DNA from: Curvibacter delicatus NBRC 14919
GTDB lineage: Bacteria > Pseudomonadota > Gammaproteobacteria > Burkholderiales > Burkholderiaceae_C
DNA length: 64,000 nt
Assembly: GCF_001592265.1 (NCBI RefSeq)
Contig: NZ_BCWP01000016.1
Span: 19,194-83,193, forward strand
Reading direction: 5' to 3'
A program made the position numbers and the translations under genes. Positions 47,239 through 56,032 of this stretch are shown in pieces; within the stretch, counting starts at the first letter, position 1, and each line of letters opens with the position of its first letter. The notes under the pieces are model-generated. The model was given only the letters and a program-made list of their open reading frames with translations. It was not told the origin of the DNA and searched no databases.

Positions 47239-48435
47239 ATGATGATCAACAAGAAAACACTGTGGATGGCTGGCGGCGCGGCGCTGGCGGTACTGTTGCT
47301 GGTCTGGGCCTTCTGGCCACGCCCCACCGAGGTGGAGTTGGGCACGATCAGCCGAGGCAAGTTCGAGCGCAGCGTGCAGGAGGACGGCAAGACCCGCCTG
47401 CGCGAGCGCTACGTCGTCTCCACCCCGCTGACCGGCCGCGTGCAGCGCGTCACCCTCAAGCAGGGCGATGCGGTCGAGCGCGACGCTGTATTGGCCACGC
47501 TGTGGCCGGTGATGCCCGGCTTGCTGGACGAACGCACGCGCCAGGAGCAGGACCAGCGCATTGGTGCGCTGGAGGCCGCGGTGCGCCGCGCCAGCGCCAA
47601 TGTGGAACGCGCCAAGGCAGCACAGGACCAGGCGGTGGCTGACCTCAAGCGCAGCGAGACCTTGGCGCAACAGGGCTTCGTCTCGCCAACGCAGAACGAG
47701 AGCGGCCGCCTGACGGTACGCCTGCGCCAGAAGGAGCTGGACAGCGCCCGGCTGGAAGAACACGCCGCACAACACGAACTGGAACAGGCGCGCATCGCCA
47801 TCCGGACCTTCGGCCAGGGGAGCACCACACAACGCTCCTGGGCGATCAAGTCACCGATCGCCGGCAAAGTGCTCAAGCTCACCCAGGAGAGCGAAGGCCT
47901 GATGCAGGCCGGCTCCCCCCTGCTGGAACTGGGTGACCCCGCCAATCTGGAAGTGGTGGTGGACCTGCTGACCGAAGACGCCGCCCAGGTGCGTCCCGGC
48001 ACGCCGGCCGTGCTCACCAACTGGGGTGGTCCGCAGGCGCTGCAGGCGCGCGTGCGCCTGGTGGAGCCAGCCGCCTACACCAAGGTCTCGGCCCTCGGCG
48101 TGGAGGAGCAGCGCGTCAACGTGGTGCTGGACATCACCTCCCCACCCGAACAGTGGAACGCTTTAGGCGACGGCTTCAAGGCCGACGTGCGCATCGTGGT
48201 GCAGACCGTGCCCGACGCGCTCAAGGTGCCGGTCAGCGCCCTCTTCCCCGCCGGCGCCCGTGCCGCGCTGTACGTGGTGGACGGTGGCCATGCCCGCCAG
48301 CAAGAAGTAGAGGTGCTGGCACGCAATGGCAACGAAGCCTGGATCAAGAGCGAGCTGGCCCCCGGCACCGAAGTGATCCTCTTCCCGCCGAGTTCGCTGC
48401 AGGACGGGCAGCGGGTGCAGAAGCTGGCGCCCTGA
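47239..48435 (+). CDS. HlyD/MacA-type periplasmic adaptor
   Basis: 398 residues: one N-terminal membrane helix (LWMAGGAALAVLLLVWAFW), a lipoyl-like half motif (RVQRVTLKQGDAVERDAVLATLW), a long coiled coil (about 90-180), the second half motif (IKSPIAGKVLKLTQESEGLM) and a beta-barrel domain. It connects the FtsX-type permease to an outer-membrane channel, none of which is encoded nearby. 22 bases after the permease and 19 before the P-type ATPase. Confidence 0.88.
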   Translation: MMINKKTLWMAGGAALAVLLLVWAFWPRPTEVELGTISRGKFERSVQEDGKTRLRERYVVSTPLTGRVQRVTLKQGDAVERDAVLATLWPVMPGLLDERTRQEQDQRIGALEAAVRRASANVERAKAAQDQAVADLKRSETLAQQGFVSPTQNESGRLTVRLRQKELDSARLEEHAAQHELEQARIAIRTFGQGSTTQRSWAIKSPIAGKVLKLTQESEGLMQAGSPLLELGDPANLEVVVDLLTEDAAQVRPGTPAVLTNWGGPQALQARVRLVEPAAYTKVSALGVEEQRVNVVLDITSPPEQWNALGDGFKADVRIVVQTVPDALKVPVSALFPAGARAALYVVDGGHARQQEVEVLARNGNEAWIKSELAPGTEVILFPPSSLQDGQRVQKLAP

Positions 48436-48454
48436 CCGATCGAACCCACTGAAC

Positions 48455-51022
48455 ATGACCGAACGCGCCACACCCGCCCCCGCCTGGTGGAGCCACCCGC
48501 TGGCAGACACCTTGCGCACCCTGGCGTCCGGTCCCGATGGCCTGAGCAGCGCTGAAGCCGCGCAGCGCCTGCGGCTGTATGGCCCCAATGTGCTGCGGGG
48601 CCAACGCACGCTGACCGTGCTGGCCCTGCTGCTGCGCCAGCTCGCCTCGCCCATCGTGCTGATTCTGATTGCGGCCGCCATGCTGTCCTTCGCGCTGAGC
48701 GATGCAACCGACGGTCTCATCATCCTGGCCATCGTTGCCCTCAGCAGCTTGCTGGGCTTCTGGCAGGAGTTTCGGGCCACGCGCGCCGTGGAGGCACTGC
48801 AGCAGATGGTGGCCCTGCAGGTCCAGGTGCTGCGCGACGGACAGGAGCAGACCATTGCGGCCGACGCGGTGGTCCCGGGCGACGTGGTCCTGCTGAGCGC
48901 CGGCGCCAGCGTGCCGGCCGACTGCCGGCTGCTGGAGGAGCGCAACCTCTACACCGACGAAGCCACGTTGACCGGCGAAACCTATCCCGTCGAAAAGTCG
49001 GTCGGCGAACTGCCCGAAGATACCCCGCTGGCCGGGCGCAGCAACAGCCTGTTCCAGGGCACACATGTGGTCAGCGGCACCGGCCGGGCCCTGGTGTTGC
49101 GCACGGGCGAAGACACCGTGTTCGGTGGCATTGCGCAGCGCCTGCGTGTGCGCCCGGTGGAAACCGGTTTCGAGCGTGGCGTGCACTCCTTCGGCAACCT
49201 GCTGATCCGCGTCACGCTGCTGCTGGTGATGCTCATCTTCGCCTTCAACGTCGCGCTGCACCGGCCGGTGCTGGAAGCCTTCCTGTTTGCACTGGCCCTG
49301 GCCGTGGGCCTGACGCCGGAACTGCTGCCGGCCATCATCAGCGTCAACCTCGCACGCGGCGCGCGGCGCATGGCCACGCAGCAGGTCATCGTCAAGCGGC
49401 TGGCCGCCATCGAGAACTTCGGCAGCATGGACGTGCTCTGCTCCGACAAGACCGGCACCCTCACGGTGGGCCAGGTCCAGCTGGCCGGCGCCTGCGATAG
49501 CCTGGGCCACGACAGCCTCCGCGTGCTGCAGCTGGCCGGCCTCAACGCCCACTTCCAGACCGGCTTTCGCAACCCCATCGACGCGGCCCTCATGGCCGCC
49601 ACCCCGGCCCAGGCCGGCGCGCGCCGGCTGGACGAGCTGCCGTATGACTTCACCCGCAAACGCCTGAGCGTGCTGGTGGCCACCGAAGCCGGCGAGACGC
49701 TGCTCGTCACCAAAGGCGCGCTGGCCCAGACGCTGCAGGCCTGCACGCAAGTAGCCATGCCCGACGGTCGGCGCGTGCCGCTGGCCGAGCAGGAGGCCGC
49801 CCTCCTGCAGCGCCAGGCCGAGTACAGCGCACGTGGCCTGCGCACCTTGGGCCTGGCCTGCAAGGTCATGCCGTCATCGCAGCAGACGGTGCGCGAGAGT
49901 GACGAAAGCGAGCTGGTCTTTGCCGGCTTCCTGCTGCTGGCCGACCCGCCCAAGCCGGGCATTGCCGACACGCTTCACCACCTGCGGGGCCTGGGCGTGC
50001 GACTCAAGGTCATCACCGGCGACAACCCACTGGTGGCAGCAGAAGTGGCGCGCCAGATCGGCTTTGCCGCACCGCGTGTCATGAGCGGTCCGGAACTGCG
50101 CCAGGTGAGCGACGACGCCCTGCCCGAGCTGGCACGCGGAGTGGACGTGTTTGCCGAAGTGGAGCCCATCCACAAGGAGCGCATCATCCGCGCGCTGCGC
50201 ACCACCGGCCACGTGGTGGGTTACATGGGCGATGGCATCAACGATGCGCCGGCCCTGCATGCGGCCGATGTGGGCATCTCGGTGCAGGGCGCAGCCGATG
50301 TGGCCAAGGACGCAGCCGACATCGTGCTGCTGGAGAAAAACCTCAACGTGCTGGTCACCGGCATCCGGGAAGGGCGCACCACCTTTGCCAACACGCTGAA
50401 ATACGTCTTCATGGCCACCAGCGCCAACTTCGGCAACATGTTCAGCATGGCCGGCGCCTCGCTGTTGCTGCCTTTCCTGCCGCTGTTGCCCAAGCAGATC
50501 CTGCTCACCAACCTGCTGACCGACCTGCCCGAAATGGCCATTGCCGCCGACCGGGTGGACCCCGGCGCGCTGGAGCGCCCGCGCCTTTGGGACGTGCGCT
50601 TCATCCGCAACTTCATGCTGTACTTCGGCCTGCTGAGTTCGGTGTTCGACTTCCTCACCTTCGGCGTGCTGTACTGGCTGCTGCAGGCCAGCCCTGAACT
50701 CTTTCGCAGCGGCTGGTTCGTCGAATCCGTGGTGTCGGCCTCGCTGGCGGTGCTGGTCATCCGCACCCGCGGCCCGTTCTGGCGCAGCCGCCCGTCGCGC
50801 ACCCTGACGCTGGCCACACTGGCCGTGGTGGCCGCCACCGTGCTGCTGCCCTTTACGCCATTGGGCCACCTGTTCGGCTTTGCACCGCTGCCGCCGGTCT
50901 TCCTGGGCCTGATGGCCGTGCTGGTGCTGCTGTACCTGGCTTGTGCCGAAGCATTGAAGCACGTCTTCTACCGCCGGCACCGGCGGCACGGCCTCAGCAG
51001 GCCACGCGGTACTCACGCGTGA
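48455..51022 (+). CDS. mgtA: P-type ATPase of the magnesium (MgtA) class
   Basis: 855 residues with the full P-type layout: actuator TLTGETYPVEK, fourth-helix LAVGLTPELLPAIISVNLA, phosphorylation site SDKTGTLTVGQ (Asp331), hinge GDGINDAPALHAADVGIS, ten helices. The GLTPELLP...NLARGA run is the MgtA/MgtB hallmark, so Mg2+ uptake is the best guess; calcium-type ATPases differ at these residues. It follows the adaptor gene by 19 bases, an unusual operon partner. No magnesium riboswitch is visible. Confidence 0.85.
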   Translation: MTERATPAPAWWSHPLADTLRTLASGPDGLSSAEAAQRLRLYGPNVLRGQRTLTVLALLLRQLASPIVLILIAAAMLSFALSDATDGLIILAIVALSSLLGFWQEFRATRAVEALQQMVALQVQVLRDGQEQTIAADAVVPGDVVLLSAGASVPADCRLLEERNLYTDEATLTGETYPVEKSVGELPEDTPLAGRSNSLFQGTHVVSGTGRALVLRTGEDTVFGGIAQRLRVRPVETGFERGVHSFGNLLIRVTLLLVMLIFAFNVALHRPVLEAFLFALALAVGLTPELLPAIISVNLARGARRMATQQVIVKRLAAIENFGSMDVLCSDKTGTLTVGQVQLAGACDSLGHDSLRVLQLAGLNAHFQTGFRNPIDAALMAATPAQAGARRLDELPYDFTRKRLSVLVATEAGETLLVTKGALAQTLQACTQVAMPDGRRVPLAEQEAALLQRQAEYSARGLRTLGLACKVMPSSQQTVRESDESELVFAGFLLLADPPKPGIADTLHHLRGLGVRLKVITGDNPLVAAEVARQIGFAAPRVMSGPELRQVSDDALPELARGVDVFAEVEPIHKERIIRALRTTGHVVGYMGDGINDAPALHAADVGISVQGAADVAKDAADIVLLEKNLNVLVTGIREGRTTFANTLKYVFMATSANFGNMFSMAGASLLLPFLPLLPKQILLTNLLTDLPEMAIAADRVDPGALERPRLWDVRFIRNFMLYFGLLSSVFDFLTFGVLYWLLQASPELFRSGWFVESVVSASLAVLVIRTRGPFWRSRPSRTLTLATLAVVAATVLLPFTPLGHLFGFAPLPPVFLGLMAVLVLLYLACAEALKHVFYRRHRRHGLSRPRGTHA

Positions 51023-51287
51023 CCTGCGCCACCTCCACGGAATAAGACGCATACCAGCGCTCGCGGCCTGCCTGCTGGGCCGACACGTGCTCGGGGTGCG
51101 ACTTCCAGGCCCGGATGGCCTCCTCGCTCGGCCAGTAGGACAGCGCCACCTCGTCGGGGCCCTCTGTCACGGCATGGAACGCGATGCAACCGAATTGCCC
51201 CAGCGCCAGCTCGCGCATGCGCGTCGCCACCCGCGAATACTCCTCATCCAGCGCCCTCACCCGGGCGCGAAATATCACCACATACAT
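50994..51287 (-). CDS. Antibiotic biosynthesis monooxygenase (ABM) domain protein
   Basis: 97 residues of the dimeric alpha-beta barrel fold: MYVVIFRARV, ELALGQFGCIAFHAVTEG, EVALSYWPSEEAIRAWKSHPEH. Members include haem-degrading and quinone-oxidising enzymes, many uncharacterised. The start at 51287 is fixed by AGGAGGAAAGCCG upstream. It runs opposite to the P-type ATPase and their ends overlap by 29 bases. Confidence 0.85.
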   Translation of the reverse strand: MYVVIFRARVRALDEEYSRVATRMRELALGQFGCIAFHAVTEGPDEVALSYWPSEEAIRAWKSHPEHVSAQQAGRERWYASYSVEVAQVTREYRVAC

Positions 51288-51398
51288 CGGCTTTCCTCCT
51301 GATGAACTGGGACGCCTCACTCATTCATGTGGCGCGCCATATACGCCGTGCAACTTTGTGAGCAGATCGATACATTTTTTTGCATCGCTGCCACACGC

Positions 51399-51426
51399 TT
51401 GTAAAACTTGGCGTGCAGACTATTCT
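51399..51426 (+). promoter_or_regulatory. Sigma-70 promoter for the 74-aa gene
   Basis: TTGTAA (51399-51404), a 16-base spacer and TATTCT (51421-51426), 31 bases before the ATG at 51457. Confidence 0.5.
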
Positions 51427-51456
51427 CCTCAACAGCGGGATTCCAGGGAGAAGATC

Positions 51457-51681
51457 ATGAACACGTCAGCCTACAAGATCGAAAGCTCTCAGCCCATCGT
51501 CTCCACGCTGCTGCGTGCCGGCATCCGCAGCGGCGCCACACTGGCCAACCGCGAACTGGCTGTAGCCCTGGCCGCCAAGAGCCTCACCTCGCCACCCGGC
51601 GGTGAGATTCGTGTCGTCCACGTCCCCAGCGGCGAAGTGATCTTCCGCAAGACGGGGGAATGGCGCGTGTTTGATGCGTGA
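51457..51681 (+). CDS. Small hypothetical protein, 74 aa
   Basis: Starts MNTSAYKIESSQPIV and ends EWRVFDA. The ribosome site CAGGGAGAAGATC and an upstream promoter support real expression. No membrane segment or known motif. It stands alone between the ABM gene and the integron-like cassette. Confidence 0.6.
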   Translation: MNTSAYKIESSQPIVSTLLRAGIRSGATLANRELAVALAAKSLTSPPGGEIRVVHVPSGEVIFRKTGEWRVFDA

Positions 51682-51804
51682 CGTGAGGACCGTTTACGGA
51701 CGGTATACCCGACAAGAGAAAACCGTCTCAAGTTGCTAATTGAATTAAGCGATCAATGACGCAAATCGACCCCTAGCGGACTCTCACCGGACGTGAAAGG
51801 GGAC

Positions 51805-51862
51805 GTTCAACGTTCAAGTTCAGCTACCGTCGTAGGCAGTCCGTTGGAATGAGGTGTTAAGC
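51805..51862 (-). repeat. attC-like site downstream of the HEPN gene
   Basis: Minus strand: GCTTAAC (fits RYYYAAC), CATTCCAACGGACTGCC, a loop, GCTGAACTTGAAC and GTTGAAC (fits GTTRRRY). The order R''-L''-loop-L'-R' and the 58-base length fit integron attC sites (compare GCCTAAC...TTCAAGCGGAC...CTCAAGCGTTAGGC). It begins 10 bases after the gene's stop, where a cassette's attC should be. Confidence 0.6.
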
Positions 51863-52769
51863 ATTGCGCTACACCGCGCCGAATAGCCGGCGCTCCAGAA
51901 GCTCTTTGTTAGGAACAGCTGCCTCATGAATCATGCGTAGCAACACCCGACGAACGAGCTCGAATGACTTCAGCAAGTGTTCGGGTTCATGGCGTGGTTT
52001 CCCGTGAGCTGCGGCAGAGCGCATGTCGTATAGCGACGCTACCTGCTTCTGAAGTTCAAGACGCTTAGCACCTGGCGGCTCAAGGTAGGCGGAGATCAGA
52101 GCCGACACGCGGAACTTCAGTTCGCTTGTGGACGGCGAAAAGAGTGCTTCGAGAGAAGCCCAAAGCGAAACAAGAGTGAGGGCGTGGTTTGGCACGAACT
52201 GCCCAGCGTCTAGGCTATCAGCTGCAAGACGGAACTCGGTGCTTGATGAATAAAGCTTGTGAGCAACCTTCCAGTTCTCCTGAACCCATTTGAGGCTTGA
52301 AAGAACGTTTGACGGGTCAAGTGTCCCCAGAGGGAAATGTCGTGGCCTTGTCTCGACGGGAACCATGAAAGGGTGACGATCTTCAGGCAATTCGCAAAGC
52401 TCTTCAAATCTGTGACTCGAAACCACGTGAAGACCGATACCTGGATCACTCCAAAGGCGCAAGACCAGAACAGTGAATCGAGCAAGTTCGAATCTCTCGT
52501 CGAATGACTTGCCGATATGCCGAGGAACAATCAGTTGTGCGGTGATGACCTTCTCAGGGGACCCCATCTGCCAATACGCGGGTTTCGGCTTAAGTGGATC
52601 GGTCGAGGGAGGAGATGTGTTGACAAGTGTCAACGGCGTCAGAAACTTCGCAAACGTTCGGGCGAGAACGACACCATCTCCGAGATCAATTGGGTCTACC
52701 CCAAGCTCAAGGCCAGTCAAACCTGCGTGAAGATCTGCGTCGTCGAGTGGGTGCATTCGAGCTACCTAA
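51811..52769 (-). mobile_element. Solitary integron gene cassette (no integrase in view)
   Basis: One gene followed by its own attC-like site, and preceded by the end of another attC-like site only 7 bases before the ATG. Both point the same way. The predicted excision points lie in the two GTTRRRY cores. Base composition drops relative to the flanks. No intI or attI is seen, so this would be a cassette outside an integron, or the remnant of a cassette array (CALIN). Confidence 0.55.
51869..52756 (-). CDS. HEPN-like protein (ApeA-type C-terminus)
   Basis: 295 residues. The N-terminal half is not recognised. The C-terminal part (about 190-280) resembles the HEPN domains found in ApeA-like proteins: LVSLWASLEALFSPSTSELK, FRVSALISAYLEP and LYDMRSAAAHGKP, where R246-x4-H251 is the HEPN R-x4-6-H ribonuclease motif. 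Such proteins often cut RNA in phage defence or toxin systems, but some HEPN proteins are structural. Composition and codon use differ from the neighbours. The start at 52756 has AGG from the attC core as its only ribosome site. Confidence 0.7.
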   Translation of the reverse strand: MHPLDDADLHAGLTGLELGVDPIDLGDGVVLARTFAKFLTPLTLVNTSPPSTDPLKPKPAYWQMGSPEKVITAQLIVPRHIGKSFDERFELARFTVLVLRLWSDPGIGLHVVSSHRFEELCELPEDRHPFMVPVETRPRHFPLGTLDPSNVLSSLKWVQENWKVAHKLYSSSTEFRLAADSLDAGQFVPNHALTLVSLWASLEALFSPSTSELKFRVSALISAYLEPPGAKRLELQKQVASLYDMRSAAAHGKPRHEPEHLLKSFELVRRVLLRMIHEAAVPNKELLERRLFGAV

Positions 52770-52818
52770 CGTTTGAGGTATGCGGATGCCGCTGGCAATC
52801 CGCGCTTGACTGATAGGC
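52764..52818 (-). repeat. attC-like site upstream of the HEPN gene
   Basis: Minus strand: GCCTATC (one mismatch to RYYYAAC), AGTCAAGC, a stem GCGGAT-T-GCC / GGCATCCGC with loop AGC, CTCAAAC and GTTAGGT (GTTRRRY). The CTCAAACGTTAGGT end is textbook. This would be the attC of a now missing preceding cassette. Confidence 0.6.
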
Positions 52819-52943
52819 TCGATGGATTTTAGGGGACGCGGTTGCCTTGGAATATCCCCCCAAAGGGTCATCGAGCGACAGATTTCGGCCTCAATCCTAG
52901 ATGTCCGCTATTGGCCGACAGCAGCCATCCAAAACGAACAGGT

Positions 52944-53651
52944 CTAGCCAATCATTTCGCCCAACCTGGACCTCACTGCGGCCGCGAGAGTTTGCCCCGA
53001 AACGGCACCATCCGCTAACGCACCGCAGCTCACTGTCCGTTGCCGCAGCACATCCACATCCTTACCCTGCCCTAGCGCATCACACAGCGATGCCCACAGC
53101 GGCTCGGTGAGCAGCAGCCCGGCCACCAACAGCACGCCTGTCTGTCTTCTGCGCTGCGCCAAGCCGACGATCTTGCGTCCCTGCGCATCCACCACCTCCC
53201 ACGGCGACAGGTTGCCAAAACAAGCCCAGTCCAGCACCGGCAGGCCGCGCGCAATGAGGGCGGCCTGCTGCGCGGGCAACTCGGCCGGTGGCAAAGCACG
53301 GGCTGGCACGCCCTCTGCCACTAGCAATTCCGCAAACAGCTGCCCCAAGTGACGGTAACTTTCAAGCAAGCCCTGCCCCAACCACGGGTGGCCGATGGGC
53401 AGCGCGAGCGACAGGCCCAGCATCCACGGGCCGGTGAGCACGGCGCCGCCGCCGGATTCGCGCAGCAGCACCTCCATGGGTGGGCCGCCTGGCATGGCCA
53501 ACAGGCGTGCGTAGGCGACACGCTGCGAGCAGCCCAGCACGATGGCGGGCTGCTCGTAGTGCCAGAGGTGCCACTGCGCTGCCGTCACCGGCTGCGCGAG
53601 CTGGTCACGGTTCCAGGACTGCTCCTCAGCGGCGACACTGGTCGGGGGCAT
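52944..53651 (-). CDS. Lipoate-protein ligase A family protein
   Basis: 235 residues of the biotin/lipoate ligase fold. Motifs: LGCSQRVAYARLLAM, RESGGGAVLTGPWMLGL (about 60-78) and the catalytic Lys in GRKIVGLAQRRRQTGVLL. It should attach lipoate (or octanoate) to the free-standing lipoyl domain encoded immediately upstream; the two genes overlap in TGATG. There is no C-terminal accessory domain of full LplA, which often needs a partner protein. Confidence 0.85.
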   Translation of the reverse strand: MPPTSVAAEEQSWNRDQLAQPVTAAQWHLWHYEQPAIVLGCSQRVAYARLLAMPGGPPMEVLLRESGGGAVLTGPWMLGLSLALPIGHPWLGQGLLESYRHLGQLFAELLVAEGVPARALPPAELPAQQAALIARGLPVLDWACFGNLSPWEVVDAQGRKIVGLAQRRRQTGVLLVAGLLLTEPLWASLCDALGQGKDVDVLRQRTVSCGALADGAVSGQTLAAAVRSRLGEMIG

Positions 53652-53890
53652 CACGCCAAGGTGGCGATGGGCTTGCCGCGGGCAAAGGTGCTGCCGGCCG
53701 GCACCAGGATCTGGATGCGACCGCTGGCCGGTGCGGTGATTTCCAGGTTGGACTTCACCAGCACCACATTGGCCAGCGGCTGGCCGGCCTGCACGGCGTC
53801 ACCGGCCTGCACCAGCCACTTGTCGACCAGCGCCTCAACGGTGGCATCAACGCCCTCCCACGCTTCGGGCTTCAGTGTCACCTCCGTCAT
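53651..53890 (-). CDS. Free-standing lipoyl domain protein
   Basis: 79 residues forming a single lipoyl/biotinyl domain. The Lys to be modified is in VLVKSNLEITAP (about residue 47), aligned with the ETDKA Lys of E2 proteins. No peripheral-subunit-binding or acyltransferase domain follows. It should carry the acyl group from the E1 enzyme of the operon. Four-base overlap with the E1-beta gene. Confidence 0.88.
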   Translation of the reverse strand: MTEVTLKPEAWEGVDATVEALVDKWLVQAGDAVQAGQPLANVVLVKSNLEITAPASGRIQILVPAGSTFARGKPIATLA

Positions 53891-54927
53891 GCGGCCACCC
53901 CCTCGGCCACGTGCCCCTTCATCAGCGCTTGCGCCGCCTCCACAATGCCCTTGACCTGCGGAATGACGAACTGCTCCAGCGGCCGGCTGTAGGGGATGGG
54001 CACATTGGGCACGGCCAGGCGCCTGACCGGTGCCTTGAGTGCCACGGTGTCGAGGTTCTCGGCCACGATGGCCGCAATCTCGCCGGTGAGGCCGAAGCCC
54101 AGGTAGTCTTCGTCGGCCACCAGCAGGCGCCCGGTCTTGGCCACGGACTTGAGCACCGCGGCGCGGTCCAGCGGTACCAAGGTGCGCAGGTCCAGTACCT
54201 CGGCGCTGATGCCCTGCTTGGCCAGCTCGTCCGCGGCCAACAGGCTCTTCTGCACCATCTGGCTCAGGGTGACGATGGTCACGTCATCACCGGCGCGCAC
54301 CACCTTGGCCTGGCCGAAGGGAATGGTGTAGGCCTCTTCTGGTACCTCGTTGCTGCTGCCTTCAAAAAACGCCATCCACGGCAGGCCCATGATGCCCTTG
54401 TGGTACATGAACATGACCGGGTTGTCGTCGCGGATGGCCTGGGTCATCAGGCCCTTGGCGTCATAGGCGTTGGACGGCACCACCACCTTGAGGCCCGGCA
54501 TGTGGGCAAAGGTGGCGTACAGGCACTGCGAGTGCTGCGCCGCATCGTTGTAGCCGCCACCAATGGCGGTGGTGATGACCACCGGCAGCTTGATGTTGCC
54601 GCCGGCCATGTAGGTGTTCTTGGCCAGGTGGTTGTAGATCTGGTCCATGCAGACGCCGAAGAAGTCGACGAACATCAGCTCGGCAATCGGCCGCAGGCCG
54701 GCCGCCGCCGCGCCGGTGGCGGTGCCGATGAAGGCGGTCTCGGAAATCGGCGTGTCCATGATGCGCTCGGGACCGAACTTGTCGAGCAGGCCGCCGGTGG
54801 CGCCGAAGATGCCGCCGTACTTGCCGATGTCTTCGCCCATGACAAAGACCGTGTTGTCGCGTTCCATTTCCTGGCCGATGGCCTCGGCAATGGCCTGCGC
54901 CATGGTGAGTTTGCGATTCGTGCTCAT
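53887..54927 (-). CDS. acoB: Acetoin dehydrogenase-type E1 beta subunit
   Basis: 346 residues, the beta half of a thiamine-diphosphate 2-oxo acid dehydrogenase E1. Motifs: VFVMGEDIGKYGGIFGAT, DTPISETAFIGTATGAA and the His in GGGYNDAAQHSQ, then the C-terminal transketolase-like domain (VRAGDDVTIVTLSQM, VADEDYLGFGLTGEI). Paralogues act on acetoin, pyruvate or branched-chain acids; acetoin is my first guess. GGAGGAA precedes the ATG. Confidence 0.83.
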   Translation of the reverse strand: MSTNRKLTMAQAIAEAIGQEMERDNTVFVMGEDIGKYGGIFGATGGLLDKFGPERIMDTPISETAFIGTATGAAAAGLRPIAELMFVDFFGVCMDQIYNHLAKNTYMAGGNIKLPVVITTAIGGGYNDAAQHSQCLYATFAHMPGLKVVVPSNAYDAKGLMTQAIRDDNPVMFMYHKGIMGLPWMAFFEGSSNEVPEEAYTIPFGQAKVVRAGDDVTIVTLSQMVQKSLLAADELAKQGISAEVLDLRTLVPLDRAAVLKSVAKTGRLLVADEDYLGFGLTGEIAAIVAENLDTVALKAPVRRLAVPNVPIPYSRPLEQFVIPQVKGIVEAAQALMKGHVAEGVAA

Positions 54928-54942
54928 GTGCGTTCCTCCTCT

Positions 54943-55950
54943 TCAGGCAAAGACGTGCTGCAGGGCTTCCTGCGGCGCCGGGTAGGCGCTCTCGCGCGCA
55001 AAGGCAAAGGCATCGGCCACGCGCTGCTTGGCGCGCGCCACCAGGGCTGCGTCTTCTGCCTCACTCATCTGGCCCGCGCTCTTCAGCTGTGCCGCCAGCT
55101 TGGGGATGGGGTCGTTCTTGCGCAGGTTGCTGACCTCGTCCTTGGGGCGGTAGACCTCGGGGTCGCCCTGGAAGTGGCCGAGGTAACGGTCGGTCTTGAC
55201 CTCGATCAGGCTCGGGCCCTGGCCAGCACGTGCGCGGGCAATCGCGGGGGCCACCGCCTCATACACCGCCACGGCGTCGTTCTGCGCCACCTTGATGCCG
55301 GGCATGCCGTAGGCGCTGGCGCGGTCGGCCACCCATTCGATGGAGGTGGCATGGTCCTTCGGCACGGAGATCGCCCACTTGTTGTCTTCGCAGACAAAAA
55401 TCACCGGCAGCTGCCACAGCGCGGCCAGGTTGAGCGACTCGTGCACCGCCCCCTGGTTGGCTGCGCCCTCTCCGAAGAAGGCCACCGCCACCCAATCTTT
55501 CCCCATCTTCTTGGCCGCAAGACCCGCGCCGCAGGCCGGCGGCAGACTGGCACCGATGAGGCCGCTGCAACTGAACTTGTGCGCCGGGTCGAAGAGGTGC
55601 ATGTGACCGCCCTTGCCGCGGCCCAGGCCGGTGGCCTTGCCGAACATCTCGGCCGTCATCGGGTTCAAGGGCACGCCCTTGGCAATGGCAAAGTGGTGCG
55701 GCCGGTGGGTGCCGACCACGGTGTCCTCCTGCCTCAGGTGAGCGCAGATGCCCACCGCTACCGGCTCCTGGCCGGCCGCCAGGTGCATCTCGCCCGGCAC
55801 GGGGCCGGAGCCGATGTCGAACGCGAGTCCCTTCTGGATGGCCGGTGGCAGCTTGCCTTCGAGGTAAACGTTGGCCATGGTCTCCTCGTAGTGGCGTATC
55901 TCCACCATCTTCTCGTACATCCAGAGCAATTTCTCTTTGCTGGCTTGCAT
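54943..55950 (-). CDS. acoA: Acetoin dehydrogenase-type E1 alpha subunit
   Basis: 335 residues. The thiamine-diphosphate/Mg motif GEGAANQGAVHESLNLA is near residue 165, with GGHMHLFDPAHKFSCSGLIG before it and the phosphorylation-loop-like YLGHFQGDPEVYRPKDE after it. It forms an alpha2-beta2 E1 with the next gene. The start at 55950 is fixed by GGGAGGAG upstream. An FNR-type box lies 110 bases before the ATG. Confidence 0.85.
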   Translation of the reverse strand: MQASKEKLLWMYEKMVEIRHYEETMANVYLEGKLPPAIQKGLAFDIGSGPVPGEMHLAAGQEPVAVGICAHLRQEDTVVGTHRPHHFAIAKGVPLNPMTAEMFGKATGLGRGKGGHMHLFDPAHKFSCSGLIGASLPPACGAGLAAKKMGKDWVAVAFFGEGAANQGAVHESLNLAALWQLPVIFVCEDNKWAISVPKDHATSIEWVADRASAYGMPGIKVAQNDAVAVYEAVAPAIARARAGQGPSLIEVKTDRYLGHFQGDPEVYRPKDEVSNLRKNDPIPKLAAQLKSAGQMSEAEDAALVARAKQRVADAFAFARESAYPAPQEALQHVFA

Positions 55951-56032
55951 GTGCAACTCCTCCCTGTGGGTGTGTGGTAAACCGCTGCCGAGAGTCCAAA
56001 CACGTCCGAACGCCACTGGCACCGGAGATCGC

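Noticed and set aside
45408..47390. Minus-strand open frame of 660 codons
   Set aside because: Antisense to the FtsX-type permease; composition artefact.
52901..53110. Plus-strand open frame over the lipoate ligase end
   Set aside because: Antisense to a gene with clear ligase motifs; Ser/His/Pro-rich shadow.
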